DNA of 55,563 nucleotides, taken from the NCBI GenBank assembly GCA_002702705.1, contig PABH01000006.1, positions 1 through 55,563 of the forward strand, written 5' to 3'. Both the position numbers and the translations under genes were made by a program. Origin of the DNA: Anaerolineaceae bacterium. GTDB taxonomy: Bacteria > Chloroflexota > Anaerolineae > Anaerolineales > Anaerolineaceae. Positions 7,177 through 16,458 of the stretch are shown one piece after another. The notes under the pieces are model-generated. The model was not told the origin of the DNA. It saw only the letters and a program-made list of their open reading frames with translations, and did no database searches. Within the stretch, counting starts at the first letter, position 1. Each line of letters starts with the position of its first letter.

Positions 7177-9021
7177 CTACTCCACTGGCAAGCCTTCCAA
7201 CTTCATGATCTTAAGCGCATTGGTCGTGGGTGATGGCCCTGTGCGTAAGATGTAATCAAATGCCATCCGCCCATCCACAACATCGTCCCTGAAATTATAA
7301 TTTAGGATATCCCCATCTTCTTCTGCGAGTTTACTTAATTCCAAATCATGGGTGGAAATCAAACCAGCACCATTAGCCTTGGTCAAAGCACGTACATAAG
7401 CCTGGCTGCCAATCCTGCGTTCCTGGTTATTAGTGCCGCGGAAAATTTCGTCAATCAAAAACAAAACCGGTGGTTGAGTTCCAATCTGCAGAGCGTCAAG
7501 TAGTTGTTTTAAACGAAACACCTCAGCGTAAAAATAAGAAAACCCGTCGTTTAGTGAATCACTGACTTGAATACAAGTAAACAATCGAACTACCTGCAAG
7601 CGTAAAGATGCCGCTGGAACAACCGCCCCCGCCAATGCCAGCGCTGTATTGATGCCGACCGTACGTAAGAATGTACTCTTGCCGGACATATTGGAACCAG
7701 TCACAATCACCACTTGCCCTTTCGCCGTAAGACCAAAATCATTACAAACTCTCGTCTTCATCGGAATAAGGGGATGTCCCATTTGTTTCGCCTCAAAAAT
7801 CATCTCATCTGCATTTTCGCTGGTGTTAATAAACTCTGCAAATTGGTACTCGGGGAATAAATAGCTGAAATTCGCCAATGCGTTTAATGCCTCAATTTCA
7901 TACCAGGTATCCAACCAATCCGGCAGCAAGTGATGAATGGTTTGTTTATAGCTCGAAAGTTGCCTGGCAAAAATCAAATCCCAGGGAATAATCGCATTCA
8001 CGATAAGAGTTAATATCTGGTTATTCTGTAGGCTGGCCGCGGAAATCAACCTTGATACTTTTTTTAGGATGATGGACGGTGATTTTCCCGGTTGTTTTAA
8101 CCTTGACGCGATTTGTCCCAATTTGCTGCCTGCCGGATAAGGATATTTTTCAAGAAAATTTAAGACAAGCTGAAATTGTTGTAAAACTTTTCCAAGGGTC
8201 ATCGCGTCATGAAACAAAGACTTAAATTGTTGGTACTGAAAGAGATAAATACCCATATATAAGATCAAGCCAAACTGCCAAAACGCCGGAATAATCTGGA
8301 ATAACCACAGGAAGAGTAAGATTAAGTTCACTCCAACCAAAGTCAACAAAACAATCAAAGTGGTATTTAAAGAAGTTGGTGCAATACCACTTTCCAACCA
8401 CTTTAATATCTTTTCAGCTTGCAAATCCTCTTTTTTGTTTTCAGAGTTTGGTTGGCTAATTAACATCAACCGGTTTCGGAAACCCGGCAAATAAACCATC
8501 TCTTGCAATACTTCCTGGCGATAACGAATTTTATCCGCTTCCAGATCGGGGTAACAGAGCCAGTTTTGCAAACGTGAATGGCCGCCTTGAGTGGTACAGG
8601 TATCAATCAGATGCAAAAGGGATTTAGGTCCGACAAGGTTCAAATCACGAGCAAATGGATGATCAGCCGGAAGGTTTCCCACCGGAGGTGAAGGAAGCTG
8701 CTGCCAATCGTAGGTTAAACGGGCAACCTGGCTGGAAAACCAGCGGTTCGCACTGGCATATCGAAGTTGAATCTCATCCAATCGCCGGTGATAAAAAACA
8801 ACGATCACAAACGCCAAAACACTGCCCACAGCTGCAAAAATCCAGCCAAAGCCAGGAAACAAATAACTAACAGCAAACGTAACCAACCAACCGCCAAAAA
8901 ATATACCCATCCGCAGCCAAAAGAAACGTTGGTCCGCTTTCTTCAACCGGGAAAGAATTATCTCAAGACGTTTCAGGCGGCTTTGATAAGTTTCGTATCG
9001 ATTTTGATGAGTACTTGGCAT
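7177..9021 (-). CDS. Membrane-associated MutS-family ATPase
   Basis: A 614-residue protein whose C-terminal third is a MutS domain V ATPase: Walker A GSNMSGKST (about residues 440-448), the SDSLNDGFSYFYAE segment, Walker B FLIDEIFRGTNNQER and the STHD loop. The N-terminal part has two hydrophobic pairs (about 37-80 and 220-265) and a MutS core-like lever region, but no mismatch-recognition domain I and no Smr nuclease domain. It therefore belongs to the membrane-linked MutS-like group found in Bacteroidota and Chloroflexota, not to MutS1 or MutS2, and its role is not known. ATG 9021 follows TGGAGA. The gene stands alone, divergent from the peptidase at 9230. Confidence 0.85.
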   Translation of the reverse strand: MPSTHQNRYETYQSRLKRLEIILSRLKKADQRFFWLRMGIFFGGWLVTFAVSYLFPGFGWIFAAVGSVLAFVIVVFYHRRLDEIQLRYASANRWFSSQVARLTYDWQQLPSPPVGNLPADHPFARDLNLVGPKSLLHLIDTCTTQGGHSRLQNWLCYPDLEADKIRYRQEVLQEMVYLPGFRNRLMLISQPNSENKKEDLQAEKILKWLESGIAPTSLNTTLIVLLTLVGVNLILLFLWLFQIIPAFWQFGLILYMGIYLFQYQQFKSLFHDAMTLGKVLQQFQLVLNFLEKYPYPAGSKLGQIASRLKQPGKSPSIILKKVSRLISAASLQNNQILTLIVNAIIPWDLIFARQLSSYKQTIHHLLPDWLDTWYEIEALNALANFSYLFPEYQFAEFINTSENADEMIFEAKQMGHPLIPMKTRVCNDFGLTAKGQVVIVTGSNMSGKSTFLRTVGINTALALAGAVVPAASLRLQVVRLFTCIQVSDSLNDGFSYFYAEVFRLKQLLDALQIGTQPPVLFLIDEIFRGTNNQERRIGSQAYVRALTKANGAGLISTHDLELSKLAEEDGDILNYNFRDDVVDGRMAFDYILRTGPSPTTNALKIMKLEGLPVE

Positions 9022-9154
9022 GATTTCTCCAGTTGTTTTTTTGGTAAAAAATGATCGGTGGATTTATTTGCGTTAATTATTGTAATCGAAAATTTTTTGT
9101 CCAATAAGTCAAAAGACCTCTATAAATTCATTACAAATTCGATAAACAACAGCG

Positions 9155-9160
9155 TATAAT
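9155..9160 (+). promoter_or_regulatory. Candidate -10 box for the C39/M23 gene
   Basis: TATAAT at 9155-9160 lies about 70 bases before the ATG at 9230. The only -35 candidate is a poor TTACAA with an 18-base spacer. Weak evidence. Confidence 0.35.
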
Positions 9161-9229
9161 AAAAATCCCCAAGGGATAAACACCAACAGCTTACCTGCTA
9201 CCTGCCCTGCCAGATAAAGGTATATAAAA

Positions 9230-11089
9230 ATGATTAAAGTACAAACTGGATTTCATCCGGCATATCATGGCTTTTTATTTAAAAATGAATTTTCAGAGCC
9301 ACTGCCAATCGTTTATAAACTGCCATTCGGGGGATCCATCGAAACAAATCAGGTACTTGACGGGTTATGCGGCGGGATGTGTTTCACCGCACTTGATTAT
9401 TATTACGCGGAGAGCGGCCCACCCAGTTTTACAGACCCAGCTGATTTAAACCTCAAACTACGGGTTTATATTTATGACCGCCACCTGGAAGTGATTAAGA
9501 TCGAGTTTATTCTAGAAATGCTGCAGTGGATGGTTATGGAAGAAAAAAAATCCGCAGCAAGGATGGCGCGTTATGAAATCCCAAAACTGAAACGTAAACT
9601 GGAGAAGGGTGAACCAGTGGCATTAATCCTGATTCGGGAAAATAAAACACATGGTTCTGAACCCAACCACTGCGTTGTCGCTTATGGATACGAACTGGAT
9701 GAGGAAAATAAAAATTTAAGCATACAAGTATATGATCCTAATTACCCGGATCAGGAAACAAATCTGCATGTCACTTCCCATCAATCCGCAAATGGTTTTT
9801 CTCTCACCCATTCCGAGGGAGATTCACTCATTGCCCTATTCAGTATTCCCTATCAAGTGCAAAAGAAACCACACCCATTGATCAAGCCCGCACCACAGCC
9901 TGCCTTTTCCTTTGAACCCGGTCAGCTGCCAGGTTTCAAACTGCATTGGCCAGTAGACAGCCATTATGTCAACCAGTATTTTAATGAAAATCCGCAGTGG
10001 TATAAACCCTTTAAACTACCAGGCCATGAAGGTCTGGATTTGTTCGCTTTATCCGGGGCAAATATCTACGCTGCCGCAGATGGTGTGGTATATCAAGCCA
10101 ATTTCCCGCCAAAACATCCCTATGGTCAGCAAATCCGCATTAAACACAACTTGGGAGGAAAGGTCGTACATACCATCTATGCTCATCTTTCCAAGATTTT
10201 GGTAAAAAATGGACAAAAGGTATCTGCCGGAGAAATAATAGGACTGGCCGATAATACCGGCAATTCCCAAGGTTCCCATCTCCATCTCACCTTAAAAATC
10301 GAAGGTGAAACAACACCAGGTTATCCATCCAATATCGTTGACCCATGGCCCTATTTGAAAGAAGGACCGATCCTCAATCCGGACCCGCCGGAACCATTAA
10401 GCGGTATCACTGTTTTTACGAAGGAACAATTAAATATGCGCGCAGCGCCAACTATATCCGGTGAATTATTAACCACCCTGCCAGCAGCGGAATCCCTAGA
10501 AGTATTTGGAGATCCGGAAGTGGTGAAAGCAAAAATTGGGGTGGAAGGAGAATGGCTGCATGTCCAAACGGCCGGAAATCTGGTAGGGTATGTAGCAGCC
10601 TGGTATGTTCAAAGCAGCGAACAGGCTTTTCCACCCAGTGATTTGGTAGTGTATCCCTTTGATGAGGTCAATCTTCGTTCGGGGCCAAGTATTCGTTTTG
10701 AGCTGCTTGATACGCTTAAATTTGATGACCCGCTCATTATCCTGGGTGATGCCGATTTGGCACGGGGGAAAATTGGGCAAGAAAATGAATGGGTGCAGGT
10801 TCAAACACAGACCGGACAGCGCGGTTTTGTAGCAGCCTGGTTAGTGCATATCACTGGCGAACAAGCCCCACCCACCGATTTAGTTGTTCATCCCTTTATC
10901 TGGGTTAATGTACGCGCCCGTCCAACAATTGAAAGTAATATCTTGTGTGAAGTTACAGATCAAGATGCGTTGGTGGTATTGGGTGACCAAGACGAAGCAG
11001 AAGCAAAAATCGGACAGCAGGATCTATGGCTGAATGTGAAAACCCCAGAAGGTTTTATTGGTTATGTGGCGGCCTGGTTAGTACATTAA
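9230..11089 (+). CDS. C39-like/M23 peptidase with three SH3 repeats
   Basis: Three modules lie in 619 residues. Residues 1-185 resemble a papain-like C39 domain, with C51 in LCGGMC, H147 in NHCVVAYGY and D169 in VYDPNYP as the likely triad. Residues 235-360 form an M23 (LytM) metallopeptidase with zinc ligands H266 and D270 (GHEGLD) and H352 in SHLHL, plus H319 in YAHL. Residues 395-619 hold three SH3-type repeats, each ending in a GYVAAWYV/GFVAAWLV motif. M23 enzymes cut peptidoglycan cross-bridges and SH3 modules bind wall or sugar. No signal peptide is visible at the N-terminus, which is odd for a wall hydrolase. AAAGGT precedes the ATG. The gene stands alone. Confidence 0.82.
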   Translation: MIKVQTGFHPAYHGFLFKNEFSEPLPIVYKLPFGGSIETNQVLDGLCGGMCFTALDYYYAESGPPSFTDPADLNLKLRVYIYDRHLEVIKIEFILEMLQWMVMEEKKSAARMARYEIPKLKRKLEKGEPVALILIRENKTHGSEPNHCVVAYGYELDEENKNLSIQVYDPNYPDQETNLHVTSHQSANGFSLTHSEGDSLIALFSIPYQVQKKPHPLIKPAPQPAFSFEPGQLPGFKLHWPVDSHYVNQYFNENPQWYKPFKLPGHEGLDLFALSGANIYAAADGVVYQANFPPKHPYGQQIRIKHNLGGKVVHTIYAHLSKILVKNGQKVSAGEIIGLADNTGNSQGSHLHLTLKIEGETTPGYPSNIVDPWPYLKEGPILNPDPPEPLSGITVFTKEQLNMRAAPTISGELLTTLPAAESLEVFGDPEVVKAKIGVEGEWLHVQTAGNLVGYVAAWYVQSSEQAFPPSDLVVYPFDEVNLRSGPSIRFELLDTLKFDDPLIILGDADLARGKIGQENEWVQVQTQTGQRGFVAAWLVHITGEQAPPTDLVVHPFIWVNVRARPTIESNILCEVTDQDALVVLGDQDEAEAKIGQQDLWLNVKTPEGFIGYVAAWLVH

Positions 11090-11223
11090 TTTACCTGGCT
11101 TTTGGAAAAGACCTTCCATCTAGATTTTGATCTGAATTGAAACTCGGTTTTAAAAATTTACCTTTCTCGAGGTTTGTTCAATCACGGGGAAAGCTGTGCC
11201 GAGTAGTTATTTTTTAATATTTT

Positions 11224-11232
11224 TGCTACAAT
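11224..11232 (+). promoter_or_regulatory. Extended -10 promoter for the zinc-peptidase lipoprotein
   Basis: TGCTACAAT is an extended -10 element (TGn plus TACAAT) in a T-rich context, 77 bases before the ATG at 11310. No clear -35 box is seen. Confidence 0.45.
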
Positions 11233-11309
11233 ATTATTGGAATAAGATTGGGGGAAAATGATCCATCCCAACAACATACAACAATTTAAAATCACTGGGA
11301 GTGTAACGC

Positions 11310-13103
11310 ATGCATACATCAAAATACAGTTTCCAATTTACTGCTCAACTGCTGAGTTTGCTTCTGATTACCTGTTTAATGGCGGCCACACTGTCGGCTT
11401 GTTCAGCCCAGGTGGATGCCGGGCTGACGGAGCAGCAAAAACCCACCTCGGAAATTCTTTCAACACCTACACCCATTCCAACGCTGCCGCCATTCGATGA
11501 GACAACGGTTGTATTTGCTGAAGAGCGGCATAACCGAAATGAAACGTGTTCACGAACATTTGACCTTCATAAAACCAGCTATGGTACACTCACCATCAAC
11601 ATTGCAGACAATCTTGTCGAACCCAGAGATTTTGAGGAACTGGCTGGTCAGGTAGTGGAGCGATACATGGCGTTATCCAACACCTTCCCGAACTTCATGA
11701 ACCGTCCAATATCCGTTTTCATCCTCTCCAATCCTGCGGTGGGAGATTGTTATTCCAAAGATACCTTTGTATTTGTTGATCCGAACGAACTTGATTCAAG
11801 ATCCTTTATCGAAAACATGCTGGGAGCCGGATTGGACAGCAGCGAATATTGGGTGCGTGCCGGGTTGGCGTCCTTGGTGCTAGGTGAAGGGCTGGATCAG
11901 GCAGTTTTACAAGCCTGGTATGAAACCACCGATGACCTCGATATGGCTGGTTTGTTTTATGCCCGTTTTTTGGATGATTGGGCAAGTGAAGAAGAACGAG
12001 AAATTGCACGTATGTCCGCAGCCTCGTTGGTGCAGTATGCGCTTGAAGCAGAATCGATCCAGCCAGGTCAATTGGTAAAAAGGGTCAATAACGATGTGCG
12101 CACCCGCTGGTTGGCTTCTCTGGGCGTTGATAGAGCGGTTTCTTATCCATATGATGGTTTTTTTACTGATTTCCTTTATTCCGAAAGCAGGGATTGTCAA
12201 TTGATCGTTAAGACAGACACCATGAAATTTTGCCTAAACCGGATCCCACAACAGGAATACTTCGATGAAATTTCTGAGGCTGAATTCTTTATTTATGATG
12301 CTTATTATGGTCGAAAGGTTCTTGCAGAATACATCATGTCCGAAGCGCCGTCTATAGGGCATTTGATGAGTCCTGAAGAAACTATCAATCTTGAAGTGAT
12401 AGATCTTGGCGACCGCCTGGGCTATACTCATGAAAATTCAATTAAGATAAACAGGAGTTCAACTTATTATGACATTCTTCATGAAGTCGTACATACCTTC
12501 GAATGGAATTCAACCTTAAATAATGGCGATAGGATTTGGATGGTTGAGGGTTTTGCTGAATATCTTGGGAAACTTTTGACAATTTATCCACAAACAGCCA
12601 AGCGCTGTGTTTATGAGGATTTGACTGGCCCTTTGAATACCGAGGAGACAAGTAGTGCCCTAGGGACACCAGGGACAACCTATTGGTATCAGCTCGATTC
12701 TGAGCAATTTAATGCATCGAAAGCATGGTACCTAGCCCAAGGGGGGCAAATGGAAAATGAAGAAGTTATTGATCCCCGTCTATACACAGATGCGGTTGCC
12801 TTTGCGACCATGTATCGTGATGCTTATGGTGGGTCAAGGGGAAACCCAATAGGCGTGAAATATTCTAGCCTCTATCCAAATTATAATTTGGAAGATCAGA
12901 ATGGTTTGGAGCTGAGTTACACCCAAGCGGCTTCGTTTGTAGCCTGGCTTTGTGATACCTATTCAATTGATCGTGTGTTGGATGTCTATGTAAACCAGGC
13001 GGAAGATGGGTTGTTAGATGGAAAGACGTATCAGGAATTAAAATCTGAATGGCAGGCTTATCTATTATCAAAAGGTGAAGGGATTACAATACCAGGACGA
13101 TAA
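11310..13103 (+). CDS. Lipoprotein with HExxH zinc-peptidase motif
   Basis: A 597-residue protein starting with a lipoprotein signal (basic start, hydrophobic run, lipobox LSAC near residue 31) followed by a Thr/Pro-rich linker (PTPIPTLPP). The C-terminal half has H391-E-V-V-H395 and, 18 residues later, E413 in WMVEGFAEYLG, the gluzincin arrangement of the peptidase MA clan. The region before this (residues 60-330) also resembles an alpha-helical domain of MA-like proteins, with an unrecognised fold. It would be anchored outside the cytoplasmic membrane and may act on extracellular proteins. GGGAG precedes the ATG. Substrate and exact family are unknown. It is convergent with the polyamine operon. 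Confidence 0.8.
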   Translation: MHTSKYSFQFTAQLLSLLLITCLMAATLSACSAQVDAGLTEQQKPTSEILSTPTPIPTLPPFDETTVVFAEERHNRNETCSRTFDLHKTSYGTLTINIADNLVEPRDFEELAGQVVERYMALSNTFPNFMNRPISVFILSNPAVGDCYSKDTFVFVDPNELDSRSFIENMLGAGLDSSEYWVRAGLASLVLGEGLDQAVLQAWYETTDDLDMAGLFYARFLDDWASEEEREIARMSAASLVQYALEAESIQPGQLVKRVNNDVRTRWLASLGVDRAVSYPYDGFFTDFLYSESRDCQLIVKTDTMKFCLNRIPQQEYFDEISEAEFFIYDAYYGRKVLAEYIMSEAPSIGHLMSPEETINLEVIDLGDRLGYTHENSIKINRSSTYYDILHEVVHTFEWNSTLNNGDRIWMVEGFAEYLGKLLTIYPQTAKRCVYEDLTGPLNTEETSSALGTPGTTYWYQLDSEQFNASKAWYLAQGGQMENEEVIDPRLYTDAVAFATMYRDAYGGSRGNPIGVKYSSLYPNYNLEDQNGLELSYTQAASFVAWLCDTYSIDRVLDVYVNQAEDGLLDGKTYQELKSEWQAYLLSKGEGITIPGR

Positions 13104-13294
13104 AACTTATTTGTCACTGTTCTACCTATCCAAAGTTATTTCTCTTTAGCCATTTGTCCCCTGAGAGATTTATCCTCTTTTGTTGGACACAGTAGTTTTA
13201 TCACTCAGCAAAATCAAGTCTCATCTCACAAACAAGCAACACGATTCATATCCCTTGCCCAACTACAACACCTGACTTATCACCGGGTGAATTT

Positions 13295-14368
13295 TCATCC
13301 GTTCCGCAACCCCGTCAGCAGCCTGGCGGCCAAACGGCCGTTCGCTTCCACCGCATATCCGCCCTCATGAACGACAACTACCGGGATATTCAATTCGCTG
13401 ATCTTTTCCCCAATATGGGAATACATCGAATCGGAGAGCGTAAACGAGGATGTTGGATCATCAGCACAGGTGTCAAAACCAGCGGAGAGCACCAGCCAGT
13501 TCGCTCCTTTATCCTGAATAGTTTTTAAGGCTGTATCCAGCGCTTCCTTATAGGCTGCATCCCCACTGCCCATCTGCAGGGGTAAATTTAAATTCCAACC
13601 TGGTGCATCTTCTCCACCGATTTCATCTGTATAACCGGCAAAGAGGGGGTATTCTTCATTGGGATCGGCATGAATGGAAACATATAAAACATCTTTACGC
13701 TGCCAAAAAATTTCCTGGGTACCGTTGCCATGATGGTAATCAATATCAAGAATCGCACCGCTGCCAAGTGGTATTAAAGTCTGAGCAGCAATAGCAGCAT
13801 TGTTTAGATAACAATAGCCGCCCGTGTAATCCGGCCCGGCATGGTGCCCGGGTGGCCGGCAAAGTGCGTACGCTAACCGGGTTTCACCATTGCGCACACC
13901 CACAGCAGCAGAATATGCCAGATTGGCACTGGCCTGGATTGCTTCCCAACTATGGATCCCAATCGGTGCATCCACATCAAACGCGAAACAACCACTTGGG
14001 TCAGAAGATTTTAATAGTCCCTGGCGCATATGCGGTTTTAACGGGTAGATCCAGGGTGTTATATAAACCTCTCCTTGTTCAGGATGCTCAGCCTGCCAAG
14101 CTGCGGCATTTCGGGAAGCCTGTTTTAAATACGCTACCAGGGCAGATTGATGCACGCTAAAAAGGATAGAATCCGGAACAGATTGGTTCGCGGGTTCCAA
14201 ACAGGTAAACGGTAAACCTTCCAATGCCTCTTTAGCAGCTTCAATCCGGCGCGGCACTTCATGATACGGGATCTGAAAACCTCTGTCATGCTCGTGGGGC
14301 GGGTTGTGGAATTGGTGAATCGTGCTGTAATAAACTGGCACCATTGTATTGGGCGGAAGGTCAACCAT
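13295..14368 (-). CDS. Acetylpolyamine amidohydrolase (HDAC superfamily)
   Basis: A 357-residue arginase-deacetylase-fold enzyme with all catalytic signatures: RPPGHHAG (paired histidines), the zinc site in LDIDYHHGNGTQ, LSAGFDTCADDP supplying another metal aspartate, and the catalytic Tyr in HEGGYAVE. HDAC-like proteins of bacteria deacetylate acetylpolyamines, acetoin-linked or other small substrates. Here it is the last gene of the spermidine/putrescine uptake operon, seven bases after potA, so removal of acetyl groups from imported acetylpolyamines is the best supported role. ATG 14368 has AGAGG four bases upstream. The 190-base gap to the convergent lipoprotein gene shows no strong terminator. 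Confidence 0.9.
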   Translation of the reverse strand: MVDLPPNTMVPVYYSTIHQFHNPPHEHDRGFQIPYHEVPRRIEAAKEALEGLPFTCLEPANQSVPDSILFSVHQSALVAYLKQASRNAAAWQAEHPEQGEVYITPWIYPLKPHMRQGLLKSSDPSGCFAFDVDAPIGIHSWEAIQASANLAYSAAVGVRNGETRLAYALCRPPGHHAGPDYTGGYCYLNNAAIAAQTLIPLGSGAILDIDYHHGNGTQEIFWQRKDVLYVSIHADPNEEYPLFAGYTDEIGGEDAPGWNLNLPLQMGSGDAAYKEALDTALKTIQDKGANWLVLSAGFDTCADDPTSSFTLSDSMYSHIGEKISELNIPVVVVHEGGYAVEANGRLAARLLTGLRNG

Positions 14369-14375
14369 AAAACCT

Positions 14376-15476
14376 CTAATCCGATAAAATTTGAGCGTCG
14401 TCTTTGTCGTATCCCAAGGTTACCGTATCACCAACCTGGTAAGCAGGTAATCGGTGAAACCCCGTATTTTGAATCCGTACTGCAGCTTTTTCACCGCCGG
14501 GTATATCTACGATATAACGGGTATCTGTACCCAAAAAGGTTACTTCACTGACTACAGCCGGTAAGGCTTCATATTGATTATTGGGCGGCATTAGCGTTAA
14601 TTTTTCTGGCCGGATAGCAACCGTAACCGTATCGCCACGATGGACTCCATTGGTACGATGACGCACATCCACTTCCTTATCACCAAAAGCTACCTTTACT
14701 ACTTCGCCAGGAACGATTTGGTTAATTTTGGCAGTTAAGAAATTGGTTTCTCCCACAAAATCAGCCACAAATCGGGTTGTTGGTTTTTCATAAATATTCA
14801 TGGGAGAATCCACCTGCAATATCCGGCCTTGATTCATCACAGCAATCCGGTCAGACATCGTCAAGGCTTCTTCCTGATCATGAGTAACATACACAAAGGT
14901 AATGCCTACTTTTTGTTGCAAAGTTTTTAATTCCAACTGCATAGCTCGTCGCAATTTTAAATCTAATGCACCGAGGGGCTCATCCAAAAGTAACACGGCG
15001 GGACGGTTTACCAATGCTCGCGCCAAAGCTACCCGTTGTTTTTGACCACCTGATAATTGTCTAGGTTTACGCTGCTCATAACCGGATAACTGCACGATCT
15101 CAAGAGCTTTCAAAACACGTTCGTCAATCTCTTGTTTACCAACCCGTTTCACTTTTAAACCAAAAGCTACGTTTTGTTCTACATTGAGATGCGGAAATAA
15201 AGCATAATCTTGAAACACCATATTAACCGGACGACGATATGGTGGTACTTGATTCATGGATTTCCCTTGAATTTTGATTTCCCCGCTGCTGGGCTGGATA
15301 AAACCAGCCATCAAACGTAATGCGGTTGTTTTTCCACAACCACTTGGTCCTAATAAGGTGAAAAACTCACCTTCCTCAATTGTTAAATTTGCTGGTTGTA
15401 AAGCCTGAACGACCTCACCTGATTTTTCTCGGTATACTTTCGAAATATTTTCTAATTCTATGATGTTTTTGACCAT
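14376..15476 (-). CDS. potA: Spermidine/putrescine ABC transporter ATPase PotA
   Basis: A 366-residue ATPase that powers polyamine import. Walker A GPSGCGKTT (43-51), Q loop (VFQDYALFPH), signature LSGGQKQR (141-148), Walker B LLLDEPLGALD (162-172) and the H loop in VTHDQEEAL are all intact. The last ~90 residues form the TOBE regulatory domain typical of PotA/MalK-type ATPases. ATG 15476 is chosen over the longer frame because GGAGGAGG sits a few bases upstream and it overlaps the preceding 57-residue ORF by TAATG. The ABC-transporter class is certain; the polyamine specificity rests on the potD-like binding protein and the downstream deacetylase. Confidence 0.94.
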   Translation of the reverse strand: MVKNIIELENISKVYREKSGEVVQALQPANLTIEEGEFFTLLGPSGCGKTTALRLMAGFIQPSSGEIKIQGKSMNQVPPYRRPVNMVFQDYALFPHLNVEQNVAFGLKVKRVGKQEIDERVLKALEIVQLSGYEQRKPRQLSGGQKQRVALARALVNRPAVLLLDEPLGALDLKLRRAMQLELKTLQQKVGITFVYVTHDQEEALTMSDRIAVMNQGRILQVDSPMNIYEKPTTRFVADFVGETNFLTAKINQIVPGEVVKVAFGDKEVDVRHRTNGVHRGDTVTVAIRPEKLTLMPPNNQYEALPAVVSEVTFLGTDTRYIVDIPGGEKAAVRIQNTGFHRLPAYQVGDTVTLGYDKDDAQILSD

Positions 15477-15649
15477 TAATCCTCCTCCGGGCACAAGGTG
15501 TATCCTGTTTGATGCCACCAATAAGTTAAAACTGAATTTGCAACCTGTTTGACACAACGAATGGAAACGCCCGCGAAGGGATTCTGGGTTTCCGCCAGTA
15601 TCTGTCTATCCTGAAAAGTATTCAAATGAAAAAATTCATACGTACTCAT
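15476..15649 (-). CDS. Unrecognised 57-aa ORF inside the pot operon
   Basis: This small ORF is embedded between potC and potA with ATGA overlap on its 5' side (start 15649, potC stop 15646) and TAATG overlap on its 3' side (stop 15476, potA start). AAGGAG lies five bases before the ATG. Such fit with both neighbours strongly suggests real translation, at least to carry ribosomes from potC to potA. The product has no signal or membrane helix, two cysteines (one in the SIRCVKQVAN segment, one in TLCPEED) and several aromatic residues. I do not recognise it. It could be a small regulator of the transporter, or a vestigial gene retained for coupling. Confidence 0.55.
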   Translation of the reverse strand: MSTYEFFHLNTFQDRQILAETQNPFAGVSIRCVKQVANSVLTYWWHQTGYTLCPEED

Positions 15650-16458
15650 ACTAACTCCTTCTTTTTTGGACGTTCCGTACCCATGCGCCTCAGCCACTCC
15701 GCCAAGATAACGACGGCGGCGGATGCCACCATGATAATGGAACCCATCGCTACTGCCACGGGTAAACGCCGAGGAAAACGCAGTAGTGAATATAAATAAA
15801 CTGGCAACGTTGTGTCCGTGCCTGTGATTAAGGTAGTCATCGCATATTCATCAAAAGAGGTAGTAAAGGCTGTTAAGAACGCAGCCACCAAAGCCGGCAG
15901 ACTAACCGGTAAGGTGACCTTTAACAAGGTTAACCAATAATTGGCACCTAAATCCATAGCCGCCTCTTCAAGATTATGCGAAAAATTAGCCAAACGAGCC
16001 ATCACAATTAAGATCGAGGTTGGAATACTAATCAAAACGTGAGCAGTGATAATCAACCATAAGGTTAATTCTAAATCAAATACCCGGCGAAATAGGACCA
16101 ACATGGCAACACCCAAAACAATGGAGGGCATCACCATCGGTACGCTGGATAATCCTAAAAAGAAATTACGAGCGGGTAAGTTTTTTCGCATTACAGCTAT
16201 TGCAGCCAAGGCACCCACAAATGTAGCAATCAAAGAGGAAACCAGACCGACAAACAAACTGTTACGAGCTGCAAGCAATAATTCATGCGCTCCAAACATT
16301 TGGCGATACCACTCAAAAGTAAATCCTTTAAAAGGAAACGCCAAAATGACTGAATCATTAAAAGAAAATATCATCAAGATCAGAATGGGCAGGTATAAAA
16401 ATACAACCATCAACCAAAAATAAACATTCCCAAGCAGGGATTTTTTTTGCTCATTCAT
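15646..16458 (-). CDS. potC: Polyamine ABC transporter permease PotC
   Basis: A 270-residue inner-membrane permease with six predicted helices. The start region YLPILILMIFSFND and the EAA loop (EEAAMDLGANYWLTLLKVTLP), where the ATPase docks, are typical of PotC. ATG 16458 is preferred to an upstream GTG because GGAGG lies five bases in front of it. It overlaps the end of potB by eight bases. With PotB it forms the translocation channel for spermidine or putrescine. Confidence 0.93.
   Translation of the reverse strand: MNEQKKSLLGNVYFWLMVVFLYLPILILMIFSFNDSVILAFPFKGFTFEWYRQMFGAHELLLAARNSLFVGLVSSLIATFVGALAAIAVMRKNLPARNFFLGLSSVPMVMPSIVLGVAMLVLFRRVFDLELTLWLIITAHVLISIPTSILIVMARLANFSHNLEEAAMDLGANYWLTLLKVTLPVSLPALVAAFLTAFTTSFDEYAMTTLITGTDTTLPVYLYSLLRFPRRLPVAVAMGSIIMVASAAVVILAEWLRRMGTERPKKKELV

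Noticed and set aside
11258-11500. 80-codon ORF overlapping the lipoprotein start
   Set aside because: Although a GGGGGA precedes it, it runs out of frame through the signal peptide region of a well-supported lipoprotein gene.
14376-15557. Longer potA start
   Set aside because: The 27 additional residues lie over the 57-residue ORF and lack a ribosome site, while ATG 15476 has GGAGGAGG.
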